64,000 nt of DNA from Voacanga thouarsii (GCA_026120185.1 JANUWF010002207.1:124001-188000), one strand, 5' to 3'; positions 23,175 to 35,681 are shown, counted from the stretch's first letter. Numbers and translations: made by a program. The notes: generated by a model not told the origin, from the letters alone.

Positions 23175-23186
23175 TGGTATCATAGC
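23175..23186 (+). promoter_or_regulatory. T1 primer binding site (tRNA-iMet)
   Basis: TGGTATCATAGC, two nt after the LTR end; one mismatch to TGGTATCAGAGC. Confidence 0.9.
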
Positions 23187-23247
23187 GTAGTTTTACAGAA
23201 CTGTGGTATTGTCAGAGGGAATAGTAGAACTCTTCCATTGTTTTGGC

Positions 23248-23820
23248 ATGACGGATAGGAGTGATAAGTGCAAGCGCCCTATAGATGAGTATAGTGATGA
23301 TGGGAAGGAAGAGATAGAATAGCACTCTGGTGTGAAAAGAATTGGATGGATTAGGATTATCCACCGAGCAGGTGTGCCATGACGCTTTATTTGGATAGGA
23401 TCTGGCCCTGGTTGCCATCATACACCTCATCTCACTAGGAGTGCATTTTACCCTATAGTACCTGGTATTACCTTAATTGTGCAAGACCTAAGTCTGGAAA
23501 GGACTCCTAATCCCAAGAGGTTGTCGTCACGACATAAGGAGATGGGTGGCGATTTTGATTAAACTGATGGCGATATTAAATCACGCCATCAGGATAGTGA
23601 TGAGGAGGATAGTATCCCCGATGGTGTGGTATTGTCTGAGGATAATGAGAAGGAATTTGGTGGGGATACTCTGGGAATATTAGAAGATGAGATATTATGT
23701 TTCGAGGATGTTGAGATAGGAAGAGATTAGGAGGTACCCAAGGTGAAGATACTTATGGTTGAAGTGTTTGAAGAAGAATTGGAAAGTGACTCCAGACATA
23801 CTGGTTTTGTTACAACCTGA
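23248..23820 (+). pseudogene. T1 pre-gag acidic ORF
   Basis: One frame runs from ATG at 23248 (MTDRSDKCKRPIDEYSDD) to a stop at 23818-23820, about 190 codons, broken by TAG, TGA, TAA and TAG in frame but without frameshift. The second half is very acidic (DSDEEDSIPDGVV, EDNEKEF, EEELESDS). It lies 60 bp after the primer site and before the zinc-knuckle remnant at 24038, so it is separate from classical gag. T3 has an acidic ORF in the same place (55511-56008). I recognise no domain. It may be an additional protein or an N-terminal extension of gag. Confidence 0.5.
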
Positions 23821-24290
23821 TGCAGAGAAAGGTGAATGATTCAATATAGCTGAATCCTATACAATTCCTACTAGTTCAGAACTAAAGAGAATGTTAGCAT
23901 AAATGAGGATATGAGTAAGAGAAATCGAAGTGAATTTTGGAGTACAGGTCAGAAAAGATTTAGAAGACCTCCATGACAGAAGAAATGAATGATGTAGAGG
24001 AGTGGAGGCCCGATTGGAGGACAACCCTCTTTTAGATGCTTTAATTATAGGAAGGAAAGACATAAGAGTTTCAATTGCCCTCACCCCCAAAGGACAGGAG
24101 GATAAAATTGACCAGGAAGAAACAATCAAGAGTAGAGGGCAGGACTAGAAAGAGAGAACCTAGACATGCTTCTAATCCTATAGCCGAACCTGCTAAACCA
24201 AGTAAATGCCCAAGTGATTGTATCAAATAAGATGGATAATCATGTCGTAGTAGTGAAAGGTACATTCTTTAGCTTTAAATCATGATGCTA
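23821..24290 (+). pseudogene. T1 gag remnant with degenerate zinc knuckle
   Basis: Only a short gag remnant is left. A CCHC box can be read at 24038-24082 as CFNYRKERHKSFNC, where the second cysteine has become tyrosine. The capsid part expected upstream (700-900 bp in T3) is missing. Zinc knuckles of gag bind the element's RNA. Confidence 0.6.
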
Positions 24291-27200
24291 AAGTATTGGT
24301 AGATCCTACACATTCCTCTATAGCTAATGTATTTCTTGATGTTATGTGGATAAAAAGGAGGAAGAAATTTCATAAGGAATGCTTGTCAATGCCCTATTGG
24401 AAAAGTAAATGAATAGTGAGAAAGTACATAAGGAATGTAAGATCTTGGTAGGAAATGAAATTTTGGAAGAGATTTCATATGCCTGCCCATGGAGGACTAA
24501 GATACTATCTTGAGCACGGACTGGCTACCCCAGCATCATAATCAGGTTGACTGAAGATATATAGCAGTACAATTCTGTCAGCCTAGAAACCTATATTGGA
24601 ATTTGTAGACGAGACTGGAAAGAAAGGTAATACTTGTATATAAGGACTCAAGGCCTGGAAGATAATTGAAAATAGTGCACTGGGACTATGTAATTAATAA
24701 GTCAGGAGGGGTTGAGAAACCTGAAGAAGTTTCTATTTTAAATGAGTATTTGGATGTTTTTCCGGTGGAATTGAAGGAATTACCGCTGAAGAGAGAAGTA
24801 GAATTTTCTATTGAATTAGTGACATTGGCAAAGCTATTTTCACTAACTCCTTATTGAATGGAACTTACAGAATTACAGGAGTTTAAGAAATAAGTACAGG
24901 AATTAATGGAGCCAGAATTCATTTGGCCTAGTACTTCATTTTGGAGAGCACCTATCTTGTTTGCTAGAAAGAAAGATGAGTCACCACGGATGCATATAGA
25001 TTTATGAGGTTAAATGCAGTAACGATAAAGAATAAATATCCATTGCCCATGATTGATGAATTGTTTACGAAGAGCAGGATGATTCTCAGAGTGAAACTTG
25101 AAGCAAGGATATTATTAAGTTTGAAATCGAAAAGAAAATATACTGAAAATTGCATTTAACACGATATGGCTTTTTCGAGCTTGTAGTGATGCCCCATTGG
25201 TGTCACTAATGCCTGTTATTTAAAGATCTAATGCACCGGCCATTTCGGCCCAATTTTGTGGCTATATTCATAGATGATATTCTGGTGTGCCACAAAGATC
25301 CCTAAGATCATGGGCGATAATCTTCAGAAAATATTAGGAAAGTTAAGATAGTCTAAACTATATATAAAATTCAGTAAGTATGAGTCTTGGTTACAAGAAG
25401 TAGCATTCTTGGGACATATGATATCCAAAGTTGCGAGTATAATAGATCCTGCAAAAGTTAAAGCAGTGATGAACTGGAAACGTCCTGAGATCCTTACTGA
25501 ATATGATGTATTCTATGATTTGTAGGATATTATCGGAGATTTACTGAGAAATTTTCTAAGATTACATTACTTTGAGTCGACTCACCCAAAAGAAAGTTCC
25601 TTATGATTGGACTGGAAAATATAAGGGAAAATTCCAGGAGTTGAGAAAAGGATTAAGCTCTACTCCTGTTTTAACATTGCCAATAATGGACAAGCCTTAT
25701 ACAGAGTACATAGATGTGTCAAAGGAATGATTGAGAGCAGTATTGATGCAGGAGAGAAAGGTGATAGCTTATGTGTTTAGGAAATAGAAACCCCATGAGG
25801 AGAATTACATTATACATGATTTGGAGTTAGTTGCTATTGTGTTTGCCCTTTTGAAGTGGAGACATTATGTGAAGCCATTTTAGAAGTCTTCACTGACCAC
25901 AAAAGTTTGGACATGCTTTTACTCGAAAAGGATTTGAGCATAAGGCAAAGTTGATGAATGGAAATTCTGGAAGGATTTTAATGACCAACTAAGTATCATC
26001 CTGGAAAAGTAAATACAATAGTAAATGCCCTTAGTAGGAAGGAAAATTTATCAGCTCTTCGGACGTTACAAATTTCGGAATTTTAAGTGTTTGTAGCAGA
26101 CGGAGAAATAAGGATAAGTAATACTTCTATTCAACCTGCCTTCCTACAACAGCCGGGGAGAGAGCAATATGAAGATGTAAAGCGCAAAAGTTAGTGCAGA
26201 AGCAGGCGAATACAGGAGGAGATGAGTTCTGAAAGGAGAATGATGGGATTAATTGCTATCGGGGTTGGTATTGTATTTTGAAACAATATGTGAGGAGATA
26301 AGATATTTAGCGGAGACACCTTGGAGTAAGTATACCACCCATCAAGGAGCTGCAAAGATGTATTAGAACCTAAAACAGCATTATTGGTGGATTGCTAAGG
26401 AAAAGGACAATTCAGATTTTGTAAACAATGTTTAATCTGTTAAAAAAAAAAAGGGGGCCCATCAACAATGACCTGGAGGGTTACAACTATTATCTACTCT
26501 ATCGTGGAAATGGAATGAAATTACTATAGACCTCACTACAGGATTACCTATGATAGAGAAGCGACAAGATACTATTGGGTGATAATGGATCGACTAACTA
26601 AGTCTGCTTATTTCATTCCTATTAATTAACGGAATTCCTCATAGCAGTTGAGTGAACTCTATATGAAGGGAGTAATCAGACTGCATGAGTATCCTCTAGT
26701 ATTGTGTCAGATCAAGATCAAAGATTTACCTCAAAGTATTGGACTAAGCTACAGTAGAGGTATGGGACCACAATAAAGTTCAGTATAGCAGTGCACCTAT
26801 ACGCGTATGGACAGACAGAACGAGTGAATGGAATTTTGGAAGACATGTTCTAAGCATGTGTTTTGAATTTTGAGGTATAATAAATGGATAATTTAGCACA
26901 TGCAGAATTCATACACAATAATAGTTAATAATTAACAATTGGAATGGTCTCATTTGAAGCTCTTTATGGAAGGAAATGAAGTGTAAAAGAAGAATGGGTG
27001 AACAAAATGCTTTGGGACTTGGAAAAGTCCAACATGCTGTGAAGATAATTAACATCAAGTTGGAGGCAGTTCAGAGTAGACAAAAGAAAAAAAAAATCGT
27101 ACGGATCGACGAAAGAGAAATTTGAAATCTGAAGAATGAGATCATGTATTCTTGAGGTTGACTCCACAATGACAATAGGGAATCAAAGAACAAGAAAAGA

Positions 27201-27569
27201 CACTGGACCAAACCCTATTGTCGAGAGGATTCGGAAAGTAGCCCATCAAGTTGGAATTACCAATAGAACTTCAAGTTATTCACTGCGTATTTTATGTACC
27301 CTAACTTCGAAAGTATGTGGCTAATTTTACCCATATTTTGAAAGAAGAACACATTGAGTTGGCTCTAAGCTTGAAGAATGAGGAAGAGCCGTTATGATCG
27401 TGAAGTATGATGAAAAGAAATTGCGGAATGAGAAAATTCCATTTGTGCAAGTATCGTGGAATCATCATGCTATGCAAGATGTAGCTTGGGGAAAAACGAA
27501 AGCGAGGATATTGAAAAAGTACCCAGATTTATTCCAAGTATAAGCCAAATTTCGAGGACGAAATTTTTT
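24291..27569 (+). pseudogene. T1 pol remnant: protease, RT, RNase H, integrase, chromodomain region
   Basis: Protease remnant near 24293 (VLVDPTHSSIANVFLD, where the D-T/S-G active site reads DPT). RT from about 24711 (LDVFPVELKELP; IWPSTSFWRAPILF); its FIDD active site is intact at 25267-25278. RNase H around 25640-26040 (FTDHKSL; VNALSRKENLS). Integrase around 26340-27000 (MDRLTKSAYFIPI; SDQDQRFT; GQTERVNG). The C-terminal GKVAYQLELP-type and chromodomain-like stretch runs to 27560. Stops and frameshifts occur every 50-200 bp, so the frame must be pieced together from short matches. The open stretches at 24666-24857 and 27136-27324 are parts of it. Confidence 0.8.
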
Positions 27570-27583
27570 AAAGGAGGGGAGAA
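27570..27583 (+). promoter_or_regulatory. T1 polypurine tract
   Basis: AAAGGAGGGGAGAA directly before the 3' LTR start TGTAACACCCC. Confidence 0.9.
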
Positions 27584-30500
27584 TGTAACACCCCACCGTT
27601 TTACTTTCGGTTGGTTACTACCTGTAATAGGCTGAGAATTTATATCAACGGCCAGAGCAAAAGTTGATCGGTGTATTGAGACGAACACTCTGGAGAAATA
27701 AAATTTTGTCGAGACCTAGATGTAATTATTAGATTAGTTTTACCCGAACCCTAAATTTTTGGAAGGCAATTAAGATTAACAGAATAAGAATTTTAGGGTA
27801 CATTAGGAAGAGAAATTGATCAGTGCAATGAGGCGCACGTTTTGGTGCGAATTATGCTACCCGGGGTATCGGGGGCATTTTCGTCATTTTGACTGCGCTC
27901 GCGACTTTGACCACAAATTTGACCAAGTAGAGAGGGAATTGAAGAATTTAAGTGTTACCAATGGATTCAATGAAATTTTTGGAGTTGGGTAGTGAAATAA
28001 AATATTTTTCATTACGGACCCGATTTTGGTCATTTATGAAGAAAATGAAAAACTACAATTGGAAATGGGAAGTGCGGCTTCTTATAATTGGTGGATGAAA
28101 ATACGTGTCATTTAGTGATTGGTTAATGAGGCTAAGTGTTTCTATTTGATTGGTTGTGATAAAAAAAAAAAAGGAAGAAGAAATAAAGAAGAATGGCCCA
28201 CAAGAAATAAATAACAATGGTTCACAAAAAATACATAAGGATGGCCCACAAGCATGAAATGTTTGACCAAGTTGGACCACCTTTTGACTTCATTTGACCA
28301 AGCTTAATTAAGCTAATCTTGATTTGAGTAAGTTAATCAAGGTTGATTATGCATGGCCATGCAAGATTAGAAAATATCTATAATGTTCTAAGAGTTTCTA
28401 TCTTTTTCTATAAATTTCTTTAAGGTTCTAGAGCACTCTAAAGTTTTCCATAAGTTTCTACAAGTGATGAGTCATCACCTAAAGCTTTCTAGAAATTGTG
28501 GTTAATCATTCCATCTGTACCAATTACATTTCAAAGCTTCCTACTCAAGAGTCCTACATAAGCCATGACAAAAGCATGTGATGTAAGGCATTACATAAGC
28601 AAAGCTTCCAATACAAGCCTTCTAACATCTATAAATAGGCCATGAAGGCCAACTAAAACGGCTTTAGATAGCCAGAATTTTGGAGCAAACAAGAGAGAAA
28701 AGGGAGAAGAGAAAAGAAAAGGAAATAGAGAAGAAAGAGAGGGAGAAACCGGAAATAGAGAGGAGAGAAAGAGAGAGAGAAAAGTAAGAAGATGCTTGGA
28801 CTGTCCAGCCTCCAAACGCAGCAAAGAAAAGGTAAAGATCTACCCTACTTGAAGTAAAGTTATTATATAAAGCATGGAGGTCATTTTGGTATATATATTG
28901 TGAGAAGTTTATGTGTGATAGTTAGGTGAAGTTGTATGAAAGCTGTCCTTGTGTGCAGAAAATTCTGGGAGGTTTTATGTTCAATAAATATATAATGTTT
29001 CTGGATTTGAATGATGCAGGCATAAATCTTTGTAGCTAAGGATCATAGAGACATTTTAGAACAAGTTTGACGTTAATCGGATTTACAGATCAAAAGTTAT
29101 GGTGAAAATAGTAAAAGGTGCCAAATCAGTGACGGGATTTTTACTACTAGAACTTTGGCTGCAAAACTGAACAGAATGGACAATAGAATTGGTACTCCAT
29201 GATTTGGAACTAGTAAAGGAATGTCTTAAGGATATTTTACAATTGGTTTGACATCATTTGGATTTGTGGATTAAAAGTTATTGGCAAAACAAGTTAGGGT
29301 GTCAAACTGGAAAATTGCAGAATGTTAAGAATGAATAGTGAAACTAAGTCAAAACTACTGAGGCTATTTTTGCCGAGTACCGTGATTCTGGATCCAGAAA
29401 GCTAAAATCGACCCATACTGAATTAAATTTGAGAGTCTCATAGTCATTTTGGTATATCATGGAGCCAAATCGGAGCTGTAAATTAAAAGTTATGTGCAAA
29501 ACAAAATGGTGTGTCAAACCAGTGAAATTCCAGAAAAGTAGTCTGAAAATGGATGGACTTAAGGGTGATTAATTATGCGATTTTGGACAAAACAATTAGG
29601 GAAACATGAAGTGAATCCCTTGTTTATAAAGTGAGGAAGGATGAGGAAGGGTGATTAACTGACAGTTGAACGTCGGCTAACCGTCGGGCACGTCGGCCGG
29701 AAGTCGGCTACCTAATGGCTATTTTTTGGCCAAATACCAATTGACCTGAAAACAATGTTTGGTGTAAGTTTAGTGACAAACAGCTAACGAAATGTCAGAA
29801 ACGGTAGGAACGGAAGTTAGACGGTCGTGAACGGAATGAGAGGCTTAGGACACGAGGTGAGTCCCATTGATTTCTAAACCTTTTTAAAGGTTAGTGTGCT
29901 TTGATTTTTTACGAAATGCTATGTTTTAAGCCATTTTGAAAATCATTGAATATGTTTAAGGTTTACATGAGCAACATTTGCTTTTATGCTATTTTGGACT
30001 CGAATAAATTTCATATTTAGCTTGGAAACCTTCCTGGATGTTTAAAACACGAATTTTGTGAATTTAGACCTTTTCGGATTAAATATTTGGAATTTTTGAA
30101 ATATGGTAAATTTTAGAATTGGGTATTTGGAGAATAATCCAAGTATCATTATTGGAATATTTTATGAAAACTCTTGGAACTCAGGTATTCGGTAAATGAC
30201 CGAAATATTCTTATTGGAACTTTTGTGAATATTTTTCAAATCAGATAAGGGTAAAATGACCTGGATACCCTCAATAAGTCTTTTGAAATATGGCATGGGT
30301 GAAATGACCTGAATACCCTTGGAAAAAAGAATTTTGTGATCAAGTACGGCCCCAGAAAGTAAGAAATGTTTTGATTTAGAAATCCTGCTGCATTAGATGA
30401 CCTTCTGGCCTGCTCAATCAGATAGGGTTGGTATTGTTGCGTTGAGTACTCAACAGGGATTTTGATCTTTGTACTAGCCCATGTTAGAGATAGACGACCC

Positions 30501-31310
30501 CAAGTAACCTGATCAGTTCTGGGGATTGTCTTACTCCAAACAGGGCGACAGGACATTGTGACGAGTCATCCCTAGCTAGACGTTGTGAGCTCGGCAATTG
30601 CCTGTTGATTATGGTTGGTGGGTTGTTCACATGAGACCGAGCAGGGACACTCAGTGTGTTCAACCCCTTGCCATCTCGATGGTGATTGACGTCAGGATTA
30701 GGACCCCTGGCTTATGGTGGCAAGTAAAATATCCCTAAGTGCATAGTGAAGTACATTGGTATGCTGCTCACCTTTCCGGCATGACAAGGGTGACGTGCTG
30801 TAAGGCGCAATCCTTGGCATAAGAGACCGTGTAGCCGAAGGCGAAGTTCTTTGAACTTTGCTCGTGGGTTGCACTTCTAGATAGGGAAGAACCCGCATTT
30901 TATTGAATTGGGGGCCGTGTGTTTGAAAATTACTATTTTTCGAACGTATATGATAAAATGACTTGAATTTATCAATTATTGCTATTTTCCCTGTTATATA
31001 ATTTACTTCAGCAAAGATTTTGAAAATCGACTCTCTTTTAAGGGAAACACTGGCACATACACGGGACTCACTAGGTGATTTTTCTCTCATACGTGTCTTT
31101 TATCTTATTTTTTTGTAGTATCCGGAATTGGAAGAACCTACGGATAGAGGATGATACCACAGTGATAGCAGAATAGGTCCGGATGTCTCCTCTTTGGACC
31201 TTATATACTCTGTTGATTATTCGTTATAAAGACCCCTTGTCTGGGTATCTAGACGGGGCAACACCCAATATTGGTATGCTTCCGCTGTTACCTTTAGTGG
31301 GGGTGTTACA
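27584..31310 (+). repeat. T1 3' LTR (3727 bp)
   Basis: Nearly the same as the 5' LTR. It lacks about 90 bp of the CGTCGGC-rich block (junction near 29646) and has a small GGGAGAAGAGAAAA insertion near 28700. TATA box 28630-28637, donor 28831/28832, acceptor 31117-31118, palindrome GTTGAGTACTCAAC 30441-30454. Confidence 0.93.
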
Positions 31311-31512
31311 GTTCTACTAGTTAATCTTCACTTACACAAGTTTTGCATTTATTATGAAAGATGTAGTAGCATATGTTTTGTTGTCTTGAATGAAGAATGA
31401 ATTGGAATACTCTTTTGAAATAGATTGACTGATTTTATCAACACTTGTATTTTTCCTACTTGTCTTTGATACTTTACTTGAGGACAAGCAAAGAGCCAAG
31501 TGTGGAGGAGTA
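31311..31512 (+). other. E1 internal region, third piece, with polypurine tract
   Basis: Starts with the second GTTCT and continues ACTAGTTAATCTTCACTTAC as in E2 17425. It ends with GAGGACAAGCAAAGAGCC and the tract AAGTGTGGAGGAGTA (31498-31512) before the LTR. Confidence 0.88.
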
Positions 31513-33032
31513 TGATAGGGTCTAAATTAGTTATATTTTTAGTAGTTATTTTAGGCTATTTTGTATTACATTTTGTTCAATAAATGGTCATATGCCTTCA
31601 TATTTGAGATTTTACTCTTGGAAAGGTATTTTGAGCATTGATTCAAATTTTAGGGGTAAAAAAACGTCGCAAAATAGAACAGAGGCGGTGCCGGCCAGGA
31701 TAGAGGAACCGGCACCGGCCACGTGCTGCTGACTCGCACTTTGAGGCGATGGAAAAATCATTTGAACAGAGCTAAACAGAACCACACCGGTGCCGGCTGG
31801 GAGGCTAGATGCGGCGTCGGTTGCACTTTGGAAAGATTGGAGTGGAAATAAAAAAAAAAAATTTGGCGAATGGACAAAGAAACATATCACAACTGGGGCT
31901 AGCTATTAGGCTGTAGGTGGCGCCAGCTGTGCCCTAATGTTGAAGTGGTGCCTCGATTTTTGCATGTAATTTTTTGTAATTTGTAGAGTTTTAGTATTTT
32001 CCTATTTCTAGTCGGCCAAAACCCTATACCAATGAATTTAGGAACTTGGAAAGCCTTTAAATAAAGGAAAAATACAAGAAAAAAGGGGAGAATTCGTGAA
32101 TCATAACAGAAAATCGTTCAAATCAAGGCAGATTGTACAAGAGGGTCTGCAAAGAAAGAAGAATGAGGCTTGTCTGTGAGTGCTTTCTTTTACTTTGTTT
32201 TCTTTTTCTTGAACAATTATGTATTAATTATTTTTTTTGTATTTTGACATTGTTTTATGTGTTCATGATTTTTAGAGTTTTGTGATATTTTGATTAATTG
32301 ATTGTTCTTCTTGGTATTTAGTTATTTGTGCTTATTATGAGATTAATTCGTTGCTTCTTTCCATTAACTTACTAGACCAAAGGGGTTGATGGTATTTTCA
32401 ATTTATTGAATTCATATTAATTGGCTATTAACTTACTAGACCAAGAGGGCTAATTGCTAAGGATTGAGTAATTAAAGGTTAATTGACATTTGCCAGACCA
32501 AGGATTCATTGATTAATTTCATGTTTTAAATTTTGCCAGACCAAGGAAATTTAATCAATAATTGTGTTTAATGCGTCTTTTTGGTGAATTAGTTGAGACA
32601 GACCAAGTGATGTTAATTTATCTAAAAGGTAGTGATTTTATGGATTGACCAAAGATACGAATCTATCTTAATCCTTCATGATGTCAAGAGAATAGCTAGT
32701 TATGATAATGGTTAGGTACTTTACGATCATATTTGTCAAAACAATTGTTTAAGTTACATAATTCTCCATCATTGACATGTATATATTATATTATATTATA
32801 TTATTTTCTTTCTTTTTATTCCTTTTCACTTTATTGAGTCGGTTAAACAATGAAAGAATAGTAATTAATGCATACTTGTTCTTTGAGGATGGACACTCAT
32901 TTGAACCCTATGTTATGTTAATGATGAGTATGCTTGCTCATATATGTAATTTGTGGCTAACGTTTTAATTTAATGTTGATTGGGAATGTACTTATTTTTA
33001 TATGATTTTTATATCCAAATAAATATGCATCA
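31513..33032 (+). repeat. E1 3' LTR (1520 bp)
   Basis: Starts TGATAGGGTCTAAATTAG, ends ATATGCATCA. It contains the GC-rich block with repeated GGTGCCGGCC-like motifs (31681-31825) and TTTAAATAAAGG near 32053. The next base belongs to the T2 protease region. Confidence 0.9.
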
Positions 33033-33800
33033 GAACTACCTTTTACTTTGTTGGTGAGTACGCTTTTGGGGAAACTGGTACAAGCAAATCAGTATGTGCA
33101 GAATCGTAAAATTGAAGTGGGGAGAGACAGCTTGGAGGGAGGTTTGATAGTCTTGGCTATTGATGATTATGATTTGATATTAGGAATGGATTGTCTAGTG
33201 AAGCATAGGGCTAGAGTAGACTATAGGAATAAATCGGTTCAGTTCAATAGACCGGGATGTGATGTGTTGGAGTTCAATGGCAAGAGAGTAAAGGAATTGA
33301 TGTTTTTGATAGTTGGGGTAAAAGCCCGAAAATTATTGAAGCAAGGAAGTCAAAGATATTTGGCTTATGTGATAAATAAGTCAAAGGACCAGTGCACTCT
33401 TGAAGATACTGAGGTGGTAAAGGATTTTCCCGACGTGTTCCCTGCGGAACTCACTTATTTACCTCCCAACCGAGTAGTTGAGTTCACCGTTGATCTAGTT
33501 CCAGGAGCGGAACCAATGTCCCGAACTCCGTATTTCATGGCATCGGCAGAGTTAAAAGAATTGAAAGAGCAGCTAGAAAAGTTAGTGAGGCAAGGCTACA
33601 TCAGACCTAGCACGTCACCCTGGGGAGCACCAGTGCTATTTGTGAAAGAGAAGGACGGGACTCTGAGGTTGTGTATTGACTACGGGGGCTTAAACAACCT
33701 AACTGTTAAGAATAAATATCCTCAACCACTGGTTGATGAGTTGTTCGACCAGTTACAAGGATCCAGCTGTTACTTTAAACTGGATTTGAGGCAAGGATAC
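33033..33800 (+). pseudogene. T2 pol, part 1: protease end and N-terminal half of RT
   Basis: Open through 33800. Protease tail: [72 protein letters not shown], and the DLRQGY motif, after which the solo LTR starts. Any protein frame reported past 33800 is LTR sequence read through. This is the cleanest stretch of pol in the window (no stop in 250 codons). Confidence 0.92.
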
Positions 33801-34054
33801 TGTGAAACCCCACCTAAAGCCAACCCTAGAGTAAGGGGGGGTCGGGATGCATATCATATTATTTTGCATGAATATATATACTTTTGAATGATTTTATATG
33901 CTTTAGAATTATAATTTATAGGTTAAAAGGCTTAGTTATGCTTATTGAGTACGAAGGGTAAAATGATAATTTTGCTTGAGGTCAAAATAGGAAGATAGCT
34001 TGAGGATTAAATAAGAAAAATATTTAGGTGAGAAAATAAGAACAAGAGTTGGTG

Positions 34055-34108
34055 TGGTTAAGTGGTTAGAACTTTGGAATTAATCTATAAGGTCATGAGT
34101 TCAAGTCC
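34055..34108 (+). promoter_or_regulatory. tRNA-like A box/B box pair in the solo LTR
   Basis: A box TGGTTAAGTGG (34055-34065) and B box GAGTTCAAGTCC (34097-34108), 42 nt start to start, as in tRNA genes and SINE heads. The same pair is found in three other LTRs of the family at the same offset. Whether RNA polymerase III uses it is unknown. Confidence 0.5.
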
Positions 34109-35622
34109 CATGATTTAAGTTTTTATCATGATTATCTTAATTAAGTTTGAAATTTTATTTTCTTGCATTCCATAAAAATAGGAATGTTGTCCTAGGGGAG
34201 ACATGGAGAGAATGTCCTAATCCTATCATTATGTCCTAAAAATTATTACCTCTAGCTTGTCCTAACCTCTTCACTAATTACATTTGTTTAGAAATTATCC
34301 AAATTCATGTTTTTAATTCAAGAAAATTCAGCAAGGATTCATGGTCTTTGAATTTCGAAAATGAATCTTGGAGGTTGGAGATTTGACTGAAAATAGGAGA
34401 GGAGTTAGGAAAGGTTCCCAAGAGAAATTAATCTCCATGGTTGAGCCTTTAAGCTCCACTCTATAGTGTTCATATTCTCCATGATATAAATTTGGAAATT
34501 TTCCAGATTCTTGAGCAGCCTAACCTTCAAAAATCTCAGCCATTTTTCTTACTTAATTGCTTCTAGAAAAAAAGGCCAATTTATTCAGCTTGAAGACCGA
34601 AATTCCTGTACAAAAACCGGACTGCACAAAACTGCACAAACAAGAAAAAATTCTGGGCCGTTTTCACCTCAGAGCAGCCTGAAATCGAAGCTGTTTCTTC
34701 TGCCTTCAAGCCAGCAAAATTCCTCTGCTTTCCTCCATAAAGAAGGCTGGAAGCTAGCCTTAAAGGACCCCCAAAAATTTCTCAAGAATCCCTGCAAGTC
34801 GGGCTGCAACATTGCAGAAAATTGCACAGAAAATTTGCACAAAACATTCGAATCATAACCAGAAAATTTCCAGCCTTGTTCCCTTCAGACCATAGCCAAA
34901 AACCACCATCAAACCTCTGTAAATTAACCCTTGTTCAGCCATGAACTAAATACCATTACCCCCTCCACTTACCTTGCACAATCGGACTCCATAACTACAC
35001 CTCAAATTTCTCCTACAATCAATCCATTCCAACTTCCATTTGAATTTCAAAATTTCCAGCATTTGCTCCATGAAAACACCCTTGGATTAGGCTTCATAAC
35101 CAGCAATTCCTCTGCCATTGAGCTCAGAATTTTGGCCATCCTTAAAGCTCCATCAATCTTCATTCATTTCAGCAAAACATAGCAGTCCAGCCAGCTGCAT
35201 TGCAGCTCCAAGAAACCTCCATCAATCAAACACCAATAACATATCTTCTACCTCAAAACACTCCTCAAATTTCTCCATTTGAATTTCAAACAACCAGATT
35301 TTCTCTTCCTCTCTAAATTGAAAACCAAAATCACTAAACTTCCCCAATCATTTGGCTTGGACTCTCCAGAAATTCGTCCAGCATTTTTCCTCAAATTCTC
35401 TCCATTTTCACCAAGAACACCATAACACTAAGAACACACACTATATTTCTTTAAGCCAAAGACCACTCCAAACACCTCCAATCCTTCTCAAAAACTCCAG
35501 AATACTCCTACATACTCTCTAGAGTTCATTTCTAGAATTTATAACATCAAATCTAGAAAACAAAAATTGGCATTCGGATCAAAACCAGTTTTTCCCCTTG
35601 AAGTCTCAAGAACATCATCAAG

Positions 35623-35681
35623 GTAACCAAGAACAATTCTTTTGTTCATTTTCTTCTCTTCAACCTTTAACATATCATGAT

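Larger units (their letters stand above)
19366..31310 (+). mobile_element. T1: complete long-LTR chromovirus (Ty3/gypsy, Tekay/Del-like) nested in E1
   Basis: Two direct LTRs of 3807 and 3727 bp surround a 4.41 kb internal region. The target duplication is GTTCT at 19361-19365 and 31311-31315, identical on both sides, and the E2 sibling shows the unfilled site (GATGGTTCTACTAG). LTR ends are TGTAACACCCC and GGTGTTACA. Primer site is of the tRNA-iMet type, the polypurine tract is AAAGGAGGGGAGAA, and the end of pol reads 'TTCGAGGACGAAATTT', as in plant chromoviruses. The LTRs differ by scattered changes and one ~90 bp deletion in the 3' copy, so by eye they are still close. The coding part is heavily decayed and gag is mostly gone. 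Confidence 0.92.
9627..33032 (+). mobile_element. E1: non-autonomous Tat/Athila-like LTR element carrying two nested insertions
   Basis: The outer element has a truncated 5' LTR (9627-10215), a tRNA-Asp type primer site, an internal part in three pieces (10216-12870, 18965-19365, 31311-31512), a polypurine tract and a complete 3' LTR (31513-33032). With insertions removed the internal part is about 3.26 kb, almost the same as the 3.2 kb in its sibling E2, which supports the reconstruction. No protease, RT, RNase H or integrase is seen, so E elements were mobilised by proteins from elsewhere (large retrotransposon derivative, LARD-like). To its right, T2 protease sequence starts at once (33033), so E1 probably landed in T2 or was joined to it by rearrangement. 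Confidence 0.8.

Noticed and set aside
18965..33032. Simple LTR-internal-LTR-internal-LTR tandem array made by unequal recombination
   Set aside because: The internal sequence is split exactly at one site and flanked by a 5-bp duplication, so nested insertion explains E1/E2 better.
33801..33887. C-terminal end of the 279-residue pol frame
   Set aside because: RT homology stops at 33800; the rest is solo LTR sequence read by chance until a stop.
34511..34858. Possible captured gene in the T2/T3 LTR (also 47645-48073)
   Set aside because: The frames are not conserved between the four LTR copies, have no domain, and lie upstream of the predicted start site.
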